Assembly (NCBI GenBank): GCA_945913255.1
Contig: CAMEDC010000032.1
Location: forward strand, 1 to 38,624
From: an uncultured Lachnospiraceae bacterium
Lineage (GTDB): Bacteria; Bacillota; Clostridia; Lachnospirales; Lachnospiraceae
Reading direction: 5' to 3'
DNA length: 38,624 bases
Part shown: positions 15,704 through 23,405 of the stretch, piece by piece
Numbering within the stretch: position 1 is the stretch's first letter
Layout of the letters: each line of letters begins with the position of its first letter
The notes under the pieces: model-generated
What the model saw: the letters and a program-made list of their open reading frames with translations, nothing else
Told to the model about the DNA's origin: nothing
The model's database searches: none
Program-made: the position numbers and the translations under genes

Positions 15704-16482
15704 TGAAGCGCTCCTACAAAGGAAACCATCATTTTCTTCATCTCTTCAAATACAAAGTCGGCAATGCCCGGCATCATTCCCACCGTCAGGAACATGACAG
15801 ACAGTCCCACCAGGATTTTCAGCTGTATACCGACCGCAAACATATTCATCTGCGGAGATACTTTTGCAAGTACTCCCAAAATAGCGTTCAAAAGCAACGT
15901 CACGCAAAACACGGGCAGCACAATCCGAAAACCGATAATGATATAATCACTTAAGAACATAAGCATGGAATCCACAAGGGAATCCCCATGGAATACCGAT
16001 CCATTTACAGGAATCAGTGTAAAGGTATCTGCAAGCGCTCCGAAAAAATATCTGTACATTCCGGAAGCAATCATCATCATCATCAAAGCATATTGATAAT
16101 AAACACCCGTAATACTGGTGCTTTCCCTTGTAGTCGGATCCATCAGGGTCGCCATGGAAAGCCCGATTTCCATATCGGCAATGGAACCCGAAAAGTTCAC
16201 AATGCTGGTACAGATACTGGCGCCAAAACCAATGAGCAATCCGGTAATCGCCTCTTTCATCACAATGATGGCATACTCCAGCACGCTGTCATAGGAAACA
16301 GCCTGCGCAGGAGTTAACGCCTGATAAAGCAAAAGTGCCGTAAAAAAGCTGAGACCTACACGCACCGTTGCCGGTGTATTCTTCATACTGAAGAAAGGGG
16401 CAATGAACACAAAACAGGATACCCGGGTAAAAATCAAAAGAAAATATTCCAAATCATAGATGGAAAAGGAAAAGTCTATCAT
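15700..16482 (-). CDS. fliR: Flagellar export gate protein FliR
   Basis: This is a 260-aa, strongly hydrophobic protein with about five to six membrane segments. Family features include LLIFTRVSCFVFIAPFF near the N-terminus and GLLIGFGASICTSIVNFSGS in the middle. FliR forms the export channel with FliP and FliQ. It lies 18 nt after fliQ and overlaps flhB by 4 nt. The N-terminus MIDFSFSIYDLEYFLLIFTR is typical of the family in length. Confidence 0.95.
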   Translation of the reverse strand: MIDFSFSIYDLEYFLLIFTRVSCFVFIAPFFSMKNTPATVRVGLSFFTALLLYQALTPAQAVSYDSVLEYAIIVMKEAITGLLIGFGASICTSIVNFSGSIADMEIGLSMATLMDPTTRESTSITGVYYQYALMMMMIASGMYRYFFGALADTFTLIPVNGSVFHGDSLVDSMLMFLSDYIIIGFRIVLPVFCVTLLLNAILGVLAKVSPQMNMFAVGIQLKILVGLSVMFLTVGMMPGIADFVFEEMKKMMVSFVGALQ

Positions 16483-16500
16483 AGTCTACTCCTGTACCCG

Positions 16501-16773
16501 CTACCTGTGCACATACACGGAAAAGCTGGACCAGAGCTGCGTCATAAATTCCACCATGGCATTCATCATCCACTGACCGCAGACTGCCAGTGCAAGAAAT
16601 ACACAGATAATCTTTGGCACGAAGGTAAGCGTCTGTTCCTGAATCGAAGTAACTGTCTGGAAAATACTGATAATCAATCCGACAATCAAGGATACCAGCA
16701 GAACCGGCAAAGAGGTTTTAATAATTAAAAACAGTGACTCTCTGACAATATCCGTCACGGCATCTATCGTCAT
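16501..16773 (-). CDS. fliQ: Flagellar export gate protein FliQ
   Basis: The protein is 90 aa, the family length, with two membrane helices (about 13-37 and 48-70). Between them is the conserved GLIISIFQTVTSIQEQTLTF stretch. FliQ wraps the FliP5-FliR1 core of the export gate. The start has GGAG 12 nt upstream, lying inside a small upstream ORF. That ORF fills the 74-nt gap after fliP and ends 6 nt before the fliQ ATG. Confidence 0.96.
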   Translation of the reverse strand: MTIDAVTDIVRESLFLIIKTSLPVLLVSLIVGLIISIFQTVTSIQEQTLTFVPKIICVFLALAVCGQWMMNAMVEFMTQLWSSFSVYVHR

Positions 16774-16779
16774 CTGCGC

Positions 16780-16836
16780 TCACTCTCCTTTCCATTTGTA
16801 CAATATCGTCTCCCGTTTATTCTCAGCCGACAGCAT
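16780..16836 (-). CDS. Possible 18-codon mini-ORF between fliP and fliQ
   Basis: ATG at 16834-16836 opens a frame reading MLSAENKRETILYKWKGE and ends at TGA (16780-16782). A GAGG 9 nt upstream, overlapping the fliP stop, would serve as ribosome site. The fliQ ribosome site lies inside its last codons and fliQ starts 6 nt after its stop. The layout suggests a coupling leader between fliP and fliQ. An ORF this short can occur by chance, and conservation is unknown. Confidence 0.3.
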   Translation of the reverse strand: MLSAENKRETILYKWKGE

Positions 16837-16847
16837 ATCGCTTATCC

Positions 16848-17711
16848 TCAGTAAAATGTCCTTACAAGATTACCGATAATCAGGCTCCAACCGTCAGCCA
16901 GCACAAACAGCAGTATCTTAAAAGGCATGGAAATTGTCGTTGGCGGCAGCATCATCATACCCATGCTCATCAGAGTAGATGCCACCACCATATCTATGAC
17001 AATAAACGGTACATAAATCATAAAACCTATCCAGAAAGCAATCCGCAGTTCACTCAGCATAAAGCTGGGAATCAACACGGAAAGCGGAATCGACTCGTTC
17101 TTACCGTCCCACTCCTTACCTGCAATCTCCATAAAGAGCTGTACATCCTTTACCTGCGTCTGGGGATACATGAATTCCCTCAGGGGAGTAATTGCCTTTT
17201 CAAAGGCTTCTTCCTGCTGTATTTCTCCCGCTTCAAAGGGCTGAATAGCTTCCTCATTGATTCTGGTGATTGTCGGTTCCATGATAAAAAATGTCAGGAT
17301 AAGTGCCAGACCAATCAATATCTGGTTCGGCGGTGCCGTCTGTGTATTCAGAGCAGCCCGGGTAAAGTGCAGAACGATGATAATACGGGTAAAGGATGTC
17401 ATCAGAATGATGAGCGTCGGCGCAATGGCAATGAGTGTCAGTGTCAGCAAAATGCGCAGTGCACCATTTATCTGTCCATTTCCATCATTATAAGTAATCG
17501 TTACCGTATTTGCTGTATTCAGCCTGTTCAGCTCTTCCGGTGTGTTATAGGTACCCGGGGGATCAATGACCGTGGAAATCTGACTGTCTCCGGTAAGATG
17601 ATTCCCGGTAGCATATACTGTCATGGAATTTTGAATACACAATATGCCCACCGTAACCAGCAGGCATATTATCGTTGTTATTCGCTTGATTTTCTGCTTA
17701 TATTTTGTCAT
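16848..17711 (-). CDS. fliP: Flagellar export gate protein FliP
   Basis: The protein is 287 aa. It starts with a signal peptide (basic KYKQKIKR, hydrophobic TTIICLLVTVGILCI, likely cleavage after VYA near residue 36), typical of FliP. The conserved core LLTLTLIAIAPTLIILMTSF, followed by TRIIIVLHFTRAALNTQTAPPNQI, is intact. The C-terminal membrane pair contains FIVIDMVVASTLMSMGMMML. FliP pentamers form the export pore entrance. ATG at 17709-17711 is chosen; the open frame runs 60 codons further upstream through fliO but has no plausible start. It overlaps fliO by 14 nt. Confidence 0.95.
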   Translation of the reverse strand: MTKYKQKIKRITTIICLLVTVGILCIQNSMTVYATGNHLTGDSQISTVIDPPGTYNTPEELNRLNTANTVTITYNDGNGQINGALRILLTLTLIAIAPTLIILMTSFTRIIIVLHFTRAALNTQTAPPNQILIGLALILTFFIMEPTITRINEEAIQPFEAGEIQQEEAFEKAITPLREFMYPQTQVKDVQLFMEIAGKEWDGKNESIPLSVLIPSFMLSELRIAFWIGFMIYVPFIVIDMVVASTLMSMGMMMLPPTTISMPFKILLFVLADGWSLIIGNLVRTFY

Positions 17712-18114
17712 GTACCTGGTTGTCCTTTGGATCATCCAACTCGCACCCGAAGGTGGTCTCTTCATCGGCATTTTTCTTTGCAACCCTGTCCAGTATTTCC
17801 TTAAAATGTATTCCTTTGGAGGAATCTGTCTGTCTGAGCTGCTCTCTGGATATTTCACCCAGCATGGTGACTGTGTCCTTGCAGACAGCAATCACCATGT
17901 ACTTTTCCCCAACCCGCACAATCTGAATATACTTGTTGTTCGCAATGCGGCTTGTTTCCACTACTTCCACGTTGTTGTTTGCACTCTGCTGTTTCTGATA
18001 ACCGGCAATCCACTTTGTTGTGAGTGCCGTAACACCCAGCACAAGAGCAAACACAACAAGCACCGCAATAAACTGCGCATAGCTTCCGGAACTGAAGGTC
18101 AGCAAAAGTGTCAT
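17698..18114 (-). CDS. fliO: Flagellar export gate assembly protein FliO (FliZ)
   Basis: The protein is 138 aa. One membrane segment (about 14-34, FIAVLVVFALVLGVTALTTK) is followed by a small cytoplasmic beta domain with VEVVETSRIANNKYIQIVRV and EKYMVIAVCKDTVTMLGEIS, the FliO pattern. The charged tail (from about 100) is variable. FliO helps FliP assemble and is named fliZ in B. subtilis. The start shares one base with the cheY stop (TGATG), and the end overlaps fliP by 14 nt. Position between cheY and fliP supports the call despite low sequence conservation in the family. Confidence 0.88.
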   Translation of the reverse strand: MTLLLTFSSGSYAQFIAVLVVFALVLGVTALTTKWIAGYQKQQSANNNVEVVETSRIANNKYIQIVRVGEKYMVIAVCKDTVTMLGEISREQLRQTDSSKGIHFKEILDRVAKKNADEETTFGCELDDPKDNQVHDKI

Positions 18115-18476
18115 CAGCCTACAACCTTCTTCACCGCTTCAATGACGCGGTCTGCCTGGAAAGGCTTCACAATAAAATCCTTTGCACCGGCCTGAATGGA
18201 CTCAATTACCATCGCCTGCTGTCCCATTGCGGAACACATGATAACCTTTGCACCGGCATCTACCTTTTTGATTTCCTTTAGTGCCTGAATTCCATCCATC
18301 TCGGGCATGGTAATATCCATCAGCACAAGATCAGGTGTTACCTCCTTGTACTTTTCTACTGCCTTGAGACCATTCTCAGCCTCACCGGCCACATTGTAGC
18401 CGTTCTTTGTCAGGATATCCTTAATCATCATCCTCATGAACGCAGCGTCATCACAAACCAAAATATTCTTTGCCAT
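18114..18476 (-). CDS. cheY: Chemotaxis response regulator CheY
   Basis: The protein is 120 aa, a stand-alone receiver. It has the acidic pair Asp9-Asp10 in LVCDDAAFMR, phospho-acceptor Asp54 in LVLMDITMPEMDG, the Ser of IMCSAMG and the Lys of FIVKPFQ. Phosphorylated by CheA, it binds the N-termini of FliM and FliY encoded just upstream. In Firmicutes with this gene set CheY-P usually promotes counter-clockwise rotation (smooth swimming), but the sequence does not show the sense. It follows fliY by 12 nt. Confidence 0.97.
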   Translation of the reverse strand: MAKNILVCDDAAFMRMMIKDILTKNGYNVAGEAENGLKAVEKYKEVTPDLVLMDITMPEMDGIQALKEIKKVDAGAKVIMCSAMGQQAMVIESIQAGAKDFIVKPFQADRVIEAVKKVVG

Positions 18477-18488
18477 TAATCCTTCCTC

Positions 18489-19835
18489 CTACTTGATAAT
18501 CTCTGTTACTCTTACGCCAAAACTCTCTTCAATGACAACCACTTCTCCTTTGGCAACGAACTTACCGTTGACCAGAACATCTATGGGTTCACCCGCGATA
18601 CGGTCAAGTTCAATAATCGTACCCGGTGCAAAATTGAGAATTTCCGAAATCGACTTGGTTGTTCTTCCAAGCTCCACTGTGACTTCCAACGGCACATCCA
18701 TAATCAGTCCGATATTTTCCTGTCCCGGAATCTGTTTTCCGTCTGCGGAAAAACTCTGGAACTGTGCCGGCTGAACATTGACATTCGGCATTCCCATCTG
18801 GGGATTCATTCCCATTTGAGGGTTCATTCCCATCGGCATTCCCATCTGAGGGTTCATTCCCATCATAGGCATACCGTTCATTCCCATCATGGGCATTCCC
18901 ATTTGAGGATTCATTCCCATCATAGGCATACCGTTCATTCCCATTTGCCCCATGGGATTCATTCCCATGCCGTTCATATTCATCTGTCCGGTATCGGTCT
19001 GACCGGCATCCGGTGCAGATGAGGGAATCGCCTGTACATCTTCTGCCAGCTTGGAGGCATCTGAACTACTGCCGCCCATCTGTGTATTGATAAAGGTATC
19101 AACCAGTTTTCGTGCAAATTCTATCGGATACAGTTGCATGATAGAACTGTCTACCAAATCGTCAATCTGCATTCGGAAGGATATCTTGACAAACATGCCT
19201 CCCAGGAACGGGGCAATATCCTCACCGTTCTTCAGTTGAGTGAGATCAAACAGCGAAGCTTCCGGCGGGCTGATATCGATTGTTGTCTTCAGCATCGTGG
19301 AAAGAGAAGTTGCCGCAGAACCCATCATCTGATTCATTGCCTCCGAAATTGCACTCAGATGCAATTCTCCTAATTCTCCGTCCGTATTTGTACCATCTCC
19401 GCCCATCATAAGGTCGGTAATAACCTTGACATCATGCTCCTTCAATACCAGAATATTGGTACCATCCAGTCCCACTGTGTATTTAATCTGAATAAAAACA
19501 CAGGGCTTCTCATATTCTGTCAGCAAATTATTCCATGTGGCAAGTTCTACCACAGGAGTGGTGATATTCACTTTTCTGTTCACCAGGGAATACAGTGTTG
19601 TCGCCGAAGAACCCATACTGATATTTGCAACTTCACCAATGGCATCCTTCTCGACATCCGAAAGGATATCCCCGGTATTCATATTTTCCGCAGCATTGGA
19701 ACTTGCGGAATCGCTGCTTGGCACCTCGGTCACTTCTTCCGAGCTGCCTATGGTTTCCGGTTCTCCGTCACCAGACAGATCCATGCCGCTTAGCAGTGCA
19801 TTTATCTCGTCCTGAGACAGCATTCCACCATCCAT
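18489..19835 (-). CDS. fliY: Flagellar switch protein and CheY-P phosphatase FliY (FliN-type)
   Basis: The protein is 448 aa, long for FliY. The N-terminal peptide MLSQDEINALLSGMDLSG is the CheY-binding segment shared with FliM. The CheC-like domain (about 55-260) keeps both phosphatase motifs, DAIGEVANISMG and SAISEAMNQMMG, each with Glu and Asn. Residues about 284-351 form an unusual Met/Gly/Asn/Pro-rich repeat linker. The C-terminal SPOA/FliN domain (about 365-448) has MDVPLEVTVELGRTTKSISE and GEPIDVLVNGKFVAKGEVVV. FliY completes the C-ring and dephosphorylates CheY-P at the motor. It starts 3 nt after fliM, with GGAGG 8 nt before its ATG. Confidence 0.96.
   Translation of the reverse strand: MDGGMLSQDEINALLSGMDLSGDGEPETIGSSEEVTEVPSSDSASSNAAENMNTGDILSDVEKDAIGEVANISMGSSATTLYSLVNRKVNITTPVVELATWNNLLTEYEKPCVFIQIKYTVGLDGTNILVLKEHDVKVITDLMMGGDGTNTDGELGELHLSAISEAMNQMMGSAATSLSTMLKTTIDISPPEASLFDLTQLKNGEDIAPFLGGMFVKISFRMQIDDLVDSSIMQLYPIEFARKLVDTFINTQMGGSSSDASKLAEDVQAIPSSAPDAGQTDTGQMNMNGMGMNPMGQMGMNGMPMMGMNPQMGMPMMGMNGMPMMGMNPQMGMPMGMNPQMGMNPQMGMPNVNVQPAQFQSFSADGKQIPGQENIGLIMDVPLEVTVELGRTTKSISEILNFAPGTIIELDRIAGEPIDVLVNGKFVAKGEVVVIEESFGVRVTEIIK
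18785..18985. repeat. Imperfect repeats coding the FliY Met/Gly-rich linker
   Basis: Short imperfect units coding MGMNPQ and MNGMPMM recur about a dozen times. A perfectly repeated block of about 34 bp begins near 18854 and again near 18911, 57 bp (19 codons) apart. All spacings seen keep the frame. The region is expected to be prone to slippage or recombination. Confidence 0.85.
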
Positions 19836-19838
19836 TCC

Positions 19839-20819
19839 TTAGTCCTCCTCTCTGATTACCGATGTAATCCGGACAGCATAAGAGTCTTTATCAACGCCGG
19901 GTAAAGCGGTAAATTTTCTGATATTGCCTACATAGATATTCATGTCGTCATCCAATCTGGAATCAAGCCGGATGCAGTCTCCTACCTGAAGGTTCATAAA
20001 CTCATTGACTGAGATTGAACTCCTACCAAGTACTGCTTTAATCGGAACATCTACTTTCCGAATCAGAGTTTCTATGTACTCTTCATAGTCCTCGGCATGT
20101 GTTTCCTGCATGGTAGAGAACCAGTACTTCGTATTCAGCTTGTCCATGACGTCCTCCAGAGTAAAGAAAGGAAGACAGACATTCATAAAGCCCTCAACAT
20201 CCCCTATCTTCATATTCAATGTCACAATAGCAATCATATCATTAGGGGCAATTACCTGCGCAAACTGGGGATTCGTCTCCAGCCGGCTGAGCACAGGAGA
20301 TATATCTATAACGTTCTTCCATGGCTCCCGTAAAAGCTGGGTGAACATTATCAATATTTTCTGAATAATTGTCAATTCAATCTCCGAAAATTCCCGGTTT
20401 TTTTCAAGCGGTATTCCGCTTCCGCCCAACATGCGATCCAGCATGGCATAGCCAAGGTTCGTGGCCAGGTCCATGATAATGGTTCCGTTCAGCGGTGCAA
20501 AATCAATAATGCCCAGTATAACCGGGTTGGAAAGGGCATTCGTAAACTCATTAAATGTAACAGTCTCCGAACTTGCCACTGTCACCTGAACATTTTTTCT
20601 CAGATATACGGGCAGATTCGTGGAAATCAGTCGGCTGTAATGCTCAAAGATAATTTCAAGAGTTCTCAGGTGTTCTTTCGAGAACTTTGTCGGGCGGCTG
20701 AAATCATAATTCTTAACCTGCTTCTCTTCACTTTCCTGCATCTGGTCAACATCAAGTTCACCCGCAGACAATGCCGCAAGCAGATTGTCTATTTCATTTT
20801 GGGAAAGTACCTCGCCCAC
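19839..20819 (-). CDS. fliM: Flagellar motor switch protein FliM
   Basis: The protein is 326 aa, the family length. The N-terminal CheY-binding peptide is VLSQNEIDNLLAALSAGE. The middle CheC-like domain begins YDFSRPTKFSKEHLRTLEII and contains LDRMLGGSGI. The C-terminal SPOA domain has VPIKAVLGRSSISVNEFMNL and VGDCIRLDSRLDDDMNIYVG. FliM forms the middle of the C-ring and receives CheY-P. Unlike FliY, its middle domain lacks the E-x2-N phosphatase motif, as expected. It follows fliL after 43 nt. Confidence 0.97.
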   Translation of the reverse strand: MGEVLSQNEIDNLLAALSAGELDVDQMQESEEKQVKNYDFSRPTKFSKEHLRTLEIIFEHYSRLISTNLPVYLRKNVQVTVASSETVTFNEFTNALSNPVILGIIDFAPLNGTIIMDLATNLGYAMLDRMLGGSGIPLEKNREFSEIELTIIQKILIMFTQLLREPWKNVIDISPVLSRLETNPQFAQVIAPNDMIAIVTLNMKIGDVEGFMNVCLPFFTLEDVMDKLNTKYWFSTMQETHAEDYEEYIETLIRKVDVPIKAVLGRSSISVNEFMNLQVGDCIRLDSRLDDDMNIYVGNIRKFTALPGVDKDSYAVRITSVIREED

Positions 20820-20862
20820 GCAAGTTCACCTCCTGTCAGTACCCCGTATTCTCTGCCCGGCA

Positions 20863-21408
20863 TCAGCCGTATTTCACTCCGCTGATGGCAATCTTATATA
20901 TAAAATCAGAGCCGAACAGCTGTTGGATTTCCTTTAGAATTTCTTCTCTGATGCTCTCAAAATCAGTCTGGCACTCCTCCAGGGTGTGATTACCCACCAC
21001 GCGGTTGACGACATCCTTAATCAGGCTGTCTCTGGTCGCCATATTTTCTGCACCGCCTAAAGTTTTATAATCTTCATGCTTTGTATTCTGCAGCAAAGAA
21101 AGCGTAAAAATAATATAGGATTGCTTTGCGCTTGTACCTGTTGTTCCATCAGCATTCACAACCGTAGAAGCGGCCAGAGGAATCATCAGTTCCGCCATAT
21201 CATAGCTTTCCGTATCGGCCAGCGATACTTCCGACGCCGCGGTTCCTCCGGGTTCATACAGTTCCAGGTTCATGACAGTCGCTATACTGGTAACCAGCTC
21301 AGCGGTCTTGGCATTCGTCCCCGTGACACTGACCATCATAATTGTCGTCAGGACAATATTTACAATTAGCAATGCCAGAATCAGCACGCTCAGTAAATTC
21401 TTCTTCAT
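20863..21408 (-). CDS. fliL: Flagellar stator-associated protein FliL
   Basis: The protein is 181 aa. One N-terminal membrane helix (LLSVLILALLIVNIVLTTIM) is followed by a periplasmic-side domain. The C-terminal pattern MATRDSLIKDVVNRVVGNHT and FESIREEILKEIQQLFGSDF, ending IYKIAISGVKYG, is typical of FliL. FliL forms rings around stator units and supports torque. Here it follows motA-motB directly (26-nt gap), which fits that role. The segment around residues 50-70 is variable. Confidence 0.92.
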   Translation of the reverse strand: MKKNLLSVLILALLIVNIVLTTIMMVSVTGTNAKTAELVTSIATVMNLELYEPGGTAASEVSLADTESYDMAELMIPLAASTVVNADGTTGTSAKQSYIIFTLSLLQNTKHEDYKTLGGAENMATRDSLIKDVVNRVVGNHTLEECQTDFESIREEILKEIQQLFGSDFIYKIAISGVKYG

Positions 21409-21434
21409 AAAGTCTAAATCCCCTTATTCCTTTC

Positions 21435-22259
21435 TCAGCCCTGTGCCGGGTTATAGATTCTGATTTCAACTCTTCGGTTCATGCTTCTTCCCTCTGCTGT
21501 AGAGTTATCCGCTACAGGTGCTCTCTCCCCCATACCCGCATGTTTCAGGTTTGCCGGATCAAGAAAAGTATTCTCTGCCAGATAATAGAACACGGAAAGC
21601 GCTCTTGCACTGCTTAACTCCTCGTTGCTGGCATAACGGGAATTGCTGATTGGCACATTGTCCGTGTGTCCTTCAATCTCCACCGTGCCGGTACTGTACC
21701 TCTCCAGAACAGTGCCGACCTTATCCAGAATGCTCTTTGCATCCTCTTTCAATTCCGCACTTCCGGAATCAAACAATAAAGCGCCATTCATAGTAAGCTG
21801 TATGTACTGCGCCGTAAAACTGATATCAACCTGGTCTCCAACTGCCTGCTCCTGTAATGCTTCCTCAACGTTCTCCGCCAGTTGCTCATTCTCCTGCAGC
21901 TTTTCATCCGCAAGCATCTGTTCCAGTTCCTCCGGTGATTTCTCATACTCCTGAAAATCTTCACCTTCATTGGCACTGTCTGCGGTTTTTCCGGTACTGT
22001 TGATATACTGATCCAGTTCATTGAGCTGACTGACACCGTTACTAATCAGAATTCCCTCGCCGATAGCTGTGGCTCCCGCATCAAAAATACTGAATGTATT
22101 GTTCATGGCGGCAACCAGTTCAGCCAGTTTGCTTTCTTCCAGTGTAGACATGGCAAAAAGCATAACGAAAAAGCAAAGGAGCAGATTCATCAAGTCACTG
22201 AAGGTTGCCATCCACGCCGGCGACCCGGCTGGCGGCGGATCTTCCTTACGCTTTGCCAT
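21435..22259 (-). CDS. motB: Stator protein MotB
   Basis: The protein is 274 aa. The N-terminus is basic with Pro residues (KRKEDPPPAGSPAWMATFSD). The single membrane helix contains the ion-carrying Asp22 in TFSDLMNLLLCFFVMLFAMS. A Glu/Gln-rich plug and linker follow (about 85-140). The C-terminal OmpA-like peptidoglycan-binding domain has TVEIEGHTDNVPISNSRYAS, ELSSARALSVFYYL and the closing NRRVEIRI. It anchors MotA units to the wall. The sequence alone does not settle proton versus sodium coupling. The start shares one base with the motA stop (TAATG). Confidence 0.97.
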   Translation of the reverse strand: MAKRKEDPPPAGSPAWMATFSDLMNLLLCFFVMLFAMSTLEESKLAELVAAMNNTFSIFDAGATAIGEGILISNGVSQLNELDQYINSTGKTADSANEGEDFQEYEKSPEELEQMLADEKLQENEQLAENVEEALQEQAVGDQVDISFTAQYIQLTMNGALLFDSGSAELKEDAKSILDKVGTVLERYSTGTVEIEGHTDNVPISNSRYASNEELSSARALSVFYYLAENTFLDPANLKHAGMGERAPVADNSTAEGRSMNRRVEIRIYNPAQG

Positions 22260-23050
22260 TAAGCTTCACCCCCCGCATCTTCCTCAGCTGTGCCTCTGTC
22301 CTTGGGAGCCAGGAACGATTTCAGTTTTTCTTCAATGACTCTCGGGTTCTCTCCTGCCTGAATGGACAGCAGACCTTCTATCATGACTTCCTTCATCATC
22401 ATTTCTGTCTCATTGTCTGCTTTCAGCTTATTGGCTACCGGAGCGCAAATCCAGTTTGCCAGCAGGGAACCATACAGGGTGGTAATCAAAGCCACTGCCA
22501 TTGCAGGTCCCAGTGAAGAAGCATCGTCCATATGATACAACATGTCTACCAGTCCTACCAGGGTACCGATCATACCCCATGCAGGGCCCATGGTTCCCAG
22601 TGTTTCCCAGAAACCGATTTTTGTCTTGTGTCTTCCTTCGATGCTTACAAGTTCTGTTTCCATAATTGCGCGCACCAAATCGGGATCCGTACCATCTACC
22701 ACCAGCAGAATCCCTTTTTTCAAAAACGGCTCGTCCATATCGGCAGCAGCTTCTTCCAGAGAAAGAAGTCCTTCCTTACGCGCCACATTTGACAAATCTA
22801 TAATTTTCTGAATCATCTCTGCCGTATTTACAGCAGGTGCTTTGAGAACCAACGTGAAGCTCTTGAGTCCGCCGATAAAGTCAGCCAGACTGACAGAAGC
22901 AAGCGTAGCCGAGAAGGCACCACCAAAGGTAATGATGAAAGAAGGCGGGTCTATGTACTCATGAAAGCCTCCGACACCTGCGGAGCTGATGATACCAAAT
23001 ACAAGCATGACAAGACATAATACCAGTCCGGCCAATGATGCTATATCCAT
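22259..23050 (-). CDS. motA: Stator protein MotA
   Basis: The protein is 263 aa with four membrane helices: two at the N-terminus and two around residues 150-210 (GTMGPAWGMIGTLVGLVDML). The conserved YIDPPSFIITFGGAFSATLA segment and the charged cytoplasmic loop (RKEGLLSLEEAA, FLKKGILLVVDGTDPD) that contacts FliG are present. ATG at 23048-23050 is preferred (TTAGG 8 nt upstream) over an in-frame GTG three codons earlier. In B. subtilis motAB is unlinked; here it lies between flbD and fliL, so stator and rotor are made from one transcript. Confidence 0.96.
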   Translation of the reverse strand: MDIASLAGLVLCLVMLVFGIISSAGVGGFHEYIDPPSFIITFGGAFSATLASVSLADFIGGLKSFTLVLKAPAVNTAEMIQKIIDLSNVARKEGLLSLEEAAADMDEPFLKKGILLVVDGTDPDLVRAIMETELVSIEGRHKTKIGFWETLGTMGPAWGMIGTLVGLVDMLYHMDDASSLGPAMAVALITTLYGSLLANWICAPVANKLKADNETEMMMKEVMIEGLLSIQAGENPRVIEEKLKSFLAPKDRGTAEEDAGGEA

Positions 23051-23082
23051 ACCAATCACCTAACATTCTGCATTTTTCTGAA

Positions 23083-23268
23083 TTATTCCGCAAAAATATC
23101 CTTTCTATACAATTTTACAAGATTTTTTATCTCTTGTCTACTTTCTTTTACGATAATTTTTTTGCCGGTTGTAAGAGTAATGACCGTATCCGGCGTTTCT
23201 TCTACTATTTCGAACAAATGTGGGTTTACCAGAACCTTCGTTCCATTCAGTTTTGTCACTTCAATCAT
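23083..23268 (-). CDS. flbD: FlbD/SwrD family small flagellar protein
   Basis: The protein is 61 aa. It begins MIEVTKLNGTKVLVNPHLFE and continues with VEETPDTVITLTTGKKIIVK, the signature of the FlbD (PF06289) family. Its B. subtilis member SwrD (YlzI), encoded after flgE, raises motor torque. ATG at 23266-23268 gives an AGG 8 nt upstream and the family's usual start; the frame can be extended eight codons without better support. Lying just before motA, it fits a stator-related role. It is separated from flgE by an unusual 137-nt gap holding a strong hairpin. Confidence 0.9.
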   Translation of the reverse strand: MIEVTKLNGTKVLVNPHLFEIVEETPDTVITLTTGKKIIVKESRQEIKNLVKLYRKDIFAE

Positions 23269-23345
23269 AGTCTTACCTCGTACACCAAACATAATTCATG
23301 CCGTCCGCGGCGTATGCTGTCAGTTCGCTGCTGTTTAATCGACAT

Positions 23346-23369
23346 AAGGGACGGAAAATTCCGTCCCTT
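23346..23369 (-). other. Strong hairpin in the flgE-flbD gap
   Basis: An 11-bp perfect stem (AAGGGACGGAA with TTCCGTCCCTT) closes on a 2-base loop. In the direction of the operon it is followed by ATGTCGATTAAAC, which is not a T-run, so it is a poor terminator for operon transcripts. It could mark an RNA processing or stabilising site at the head of a flbD-motA-motB message, or a terminator for antisense transcription. Confidence 0.7.
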
Positions 23370-23370
23370 T

Positions 23371-23379
23371 ATTATATCA
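23371..23379 (-). promoter_or_regulatory. Possible internal extended -10 promoter before flbD-motAB
   Basis: On the minus strand TGATATAAT (plus 23371-23379) matches the extended -10 form TGnTATAAT. No good -35 is present at 17 nt (CAACAG). A start would fall within or just before the hairpin at 23346-23369, giving flbD, motA and motB a separate message with a hairpin near its 5' end. Confidence 0.4.
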
Positions 23380-23405
23380 TATATACCCAATTACTGTTGA
23401 AAAAC

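Noticed and set aside
15700..17711. Possible fusion or frameshift in the fliP-fliQ-fliR-flhB export genes
   Set aside because: All four frames are intact with family-typical lengths. The long open frame upstream of fliP is only the untranslated extension through fliO.
18785..18985. Repeats in fliY as a CRISPR-like array
   Set aside because: Units are short, imperfect and coding, and keep the reading frame. There are no unique spacers of constant length.
23265..23345. 26-codon ORF on the minus strand ending in an ATGA overlap with flbD
   Set aside because: Its ATG directly follows the 11-bp hairpin and has no ribosome binding site. The composition (Arg-rich) does not suggest a real protein.
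23346..23369. The flgE-flbD hairpin as the terminator of the operon's first half
   Set aside because: In the operon direction it is not followed by a T-run. The downstream genes continue in normal flagellar order.
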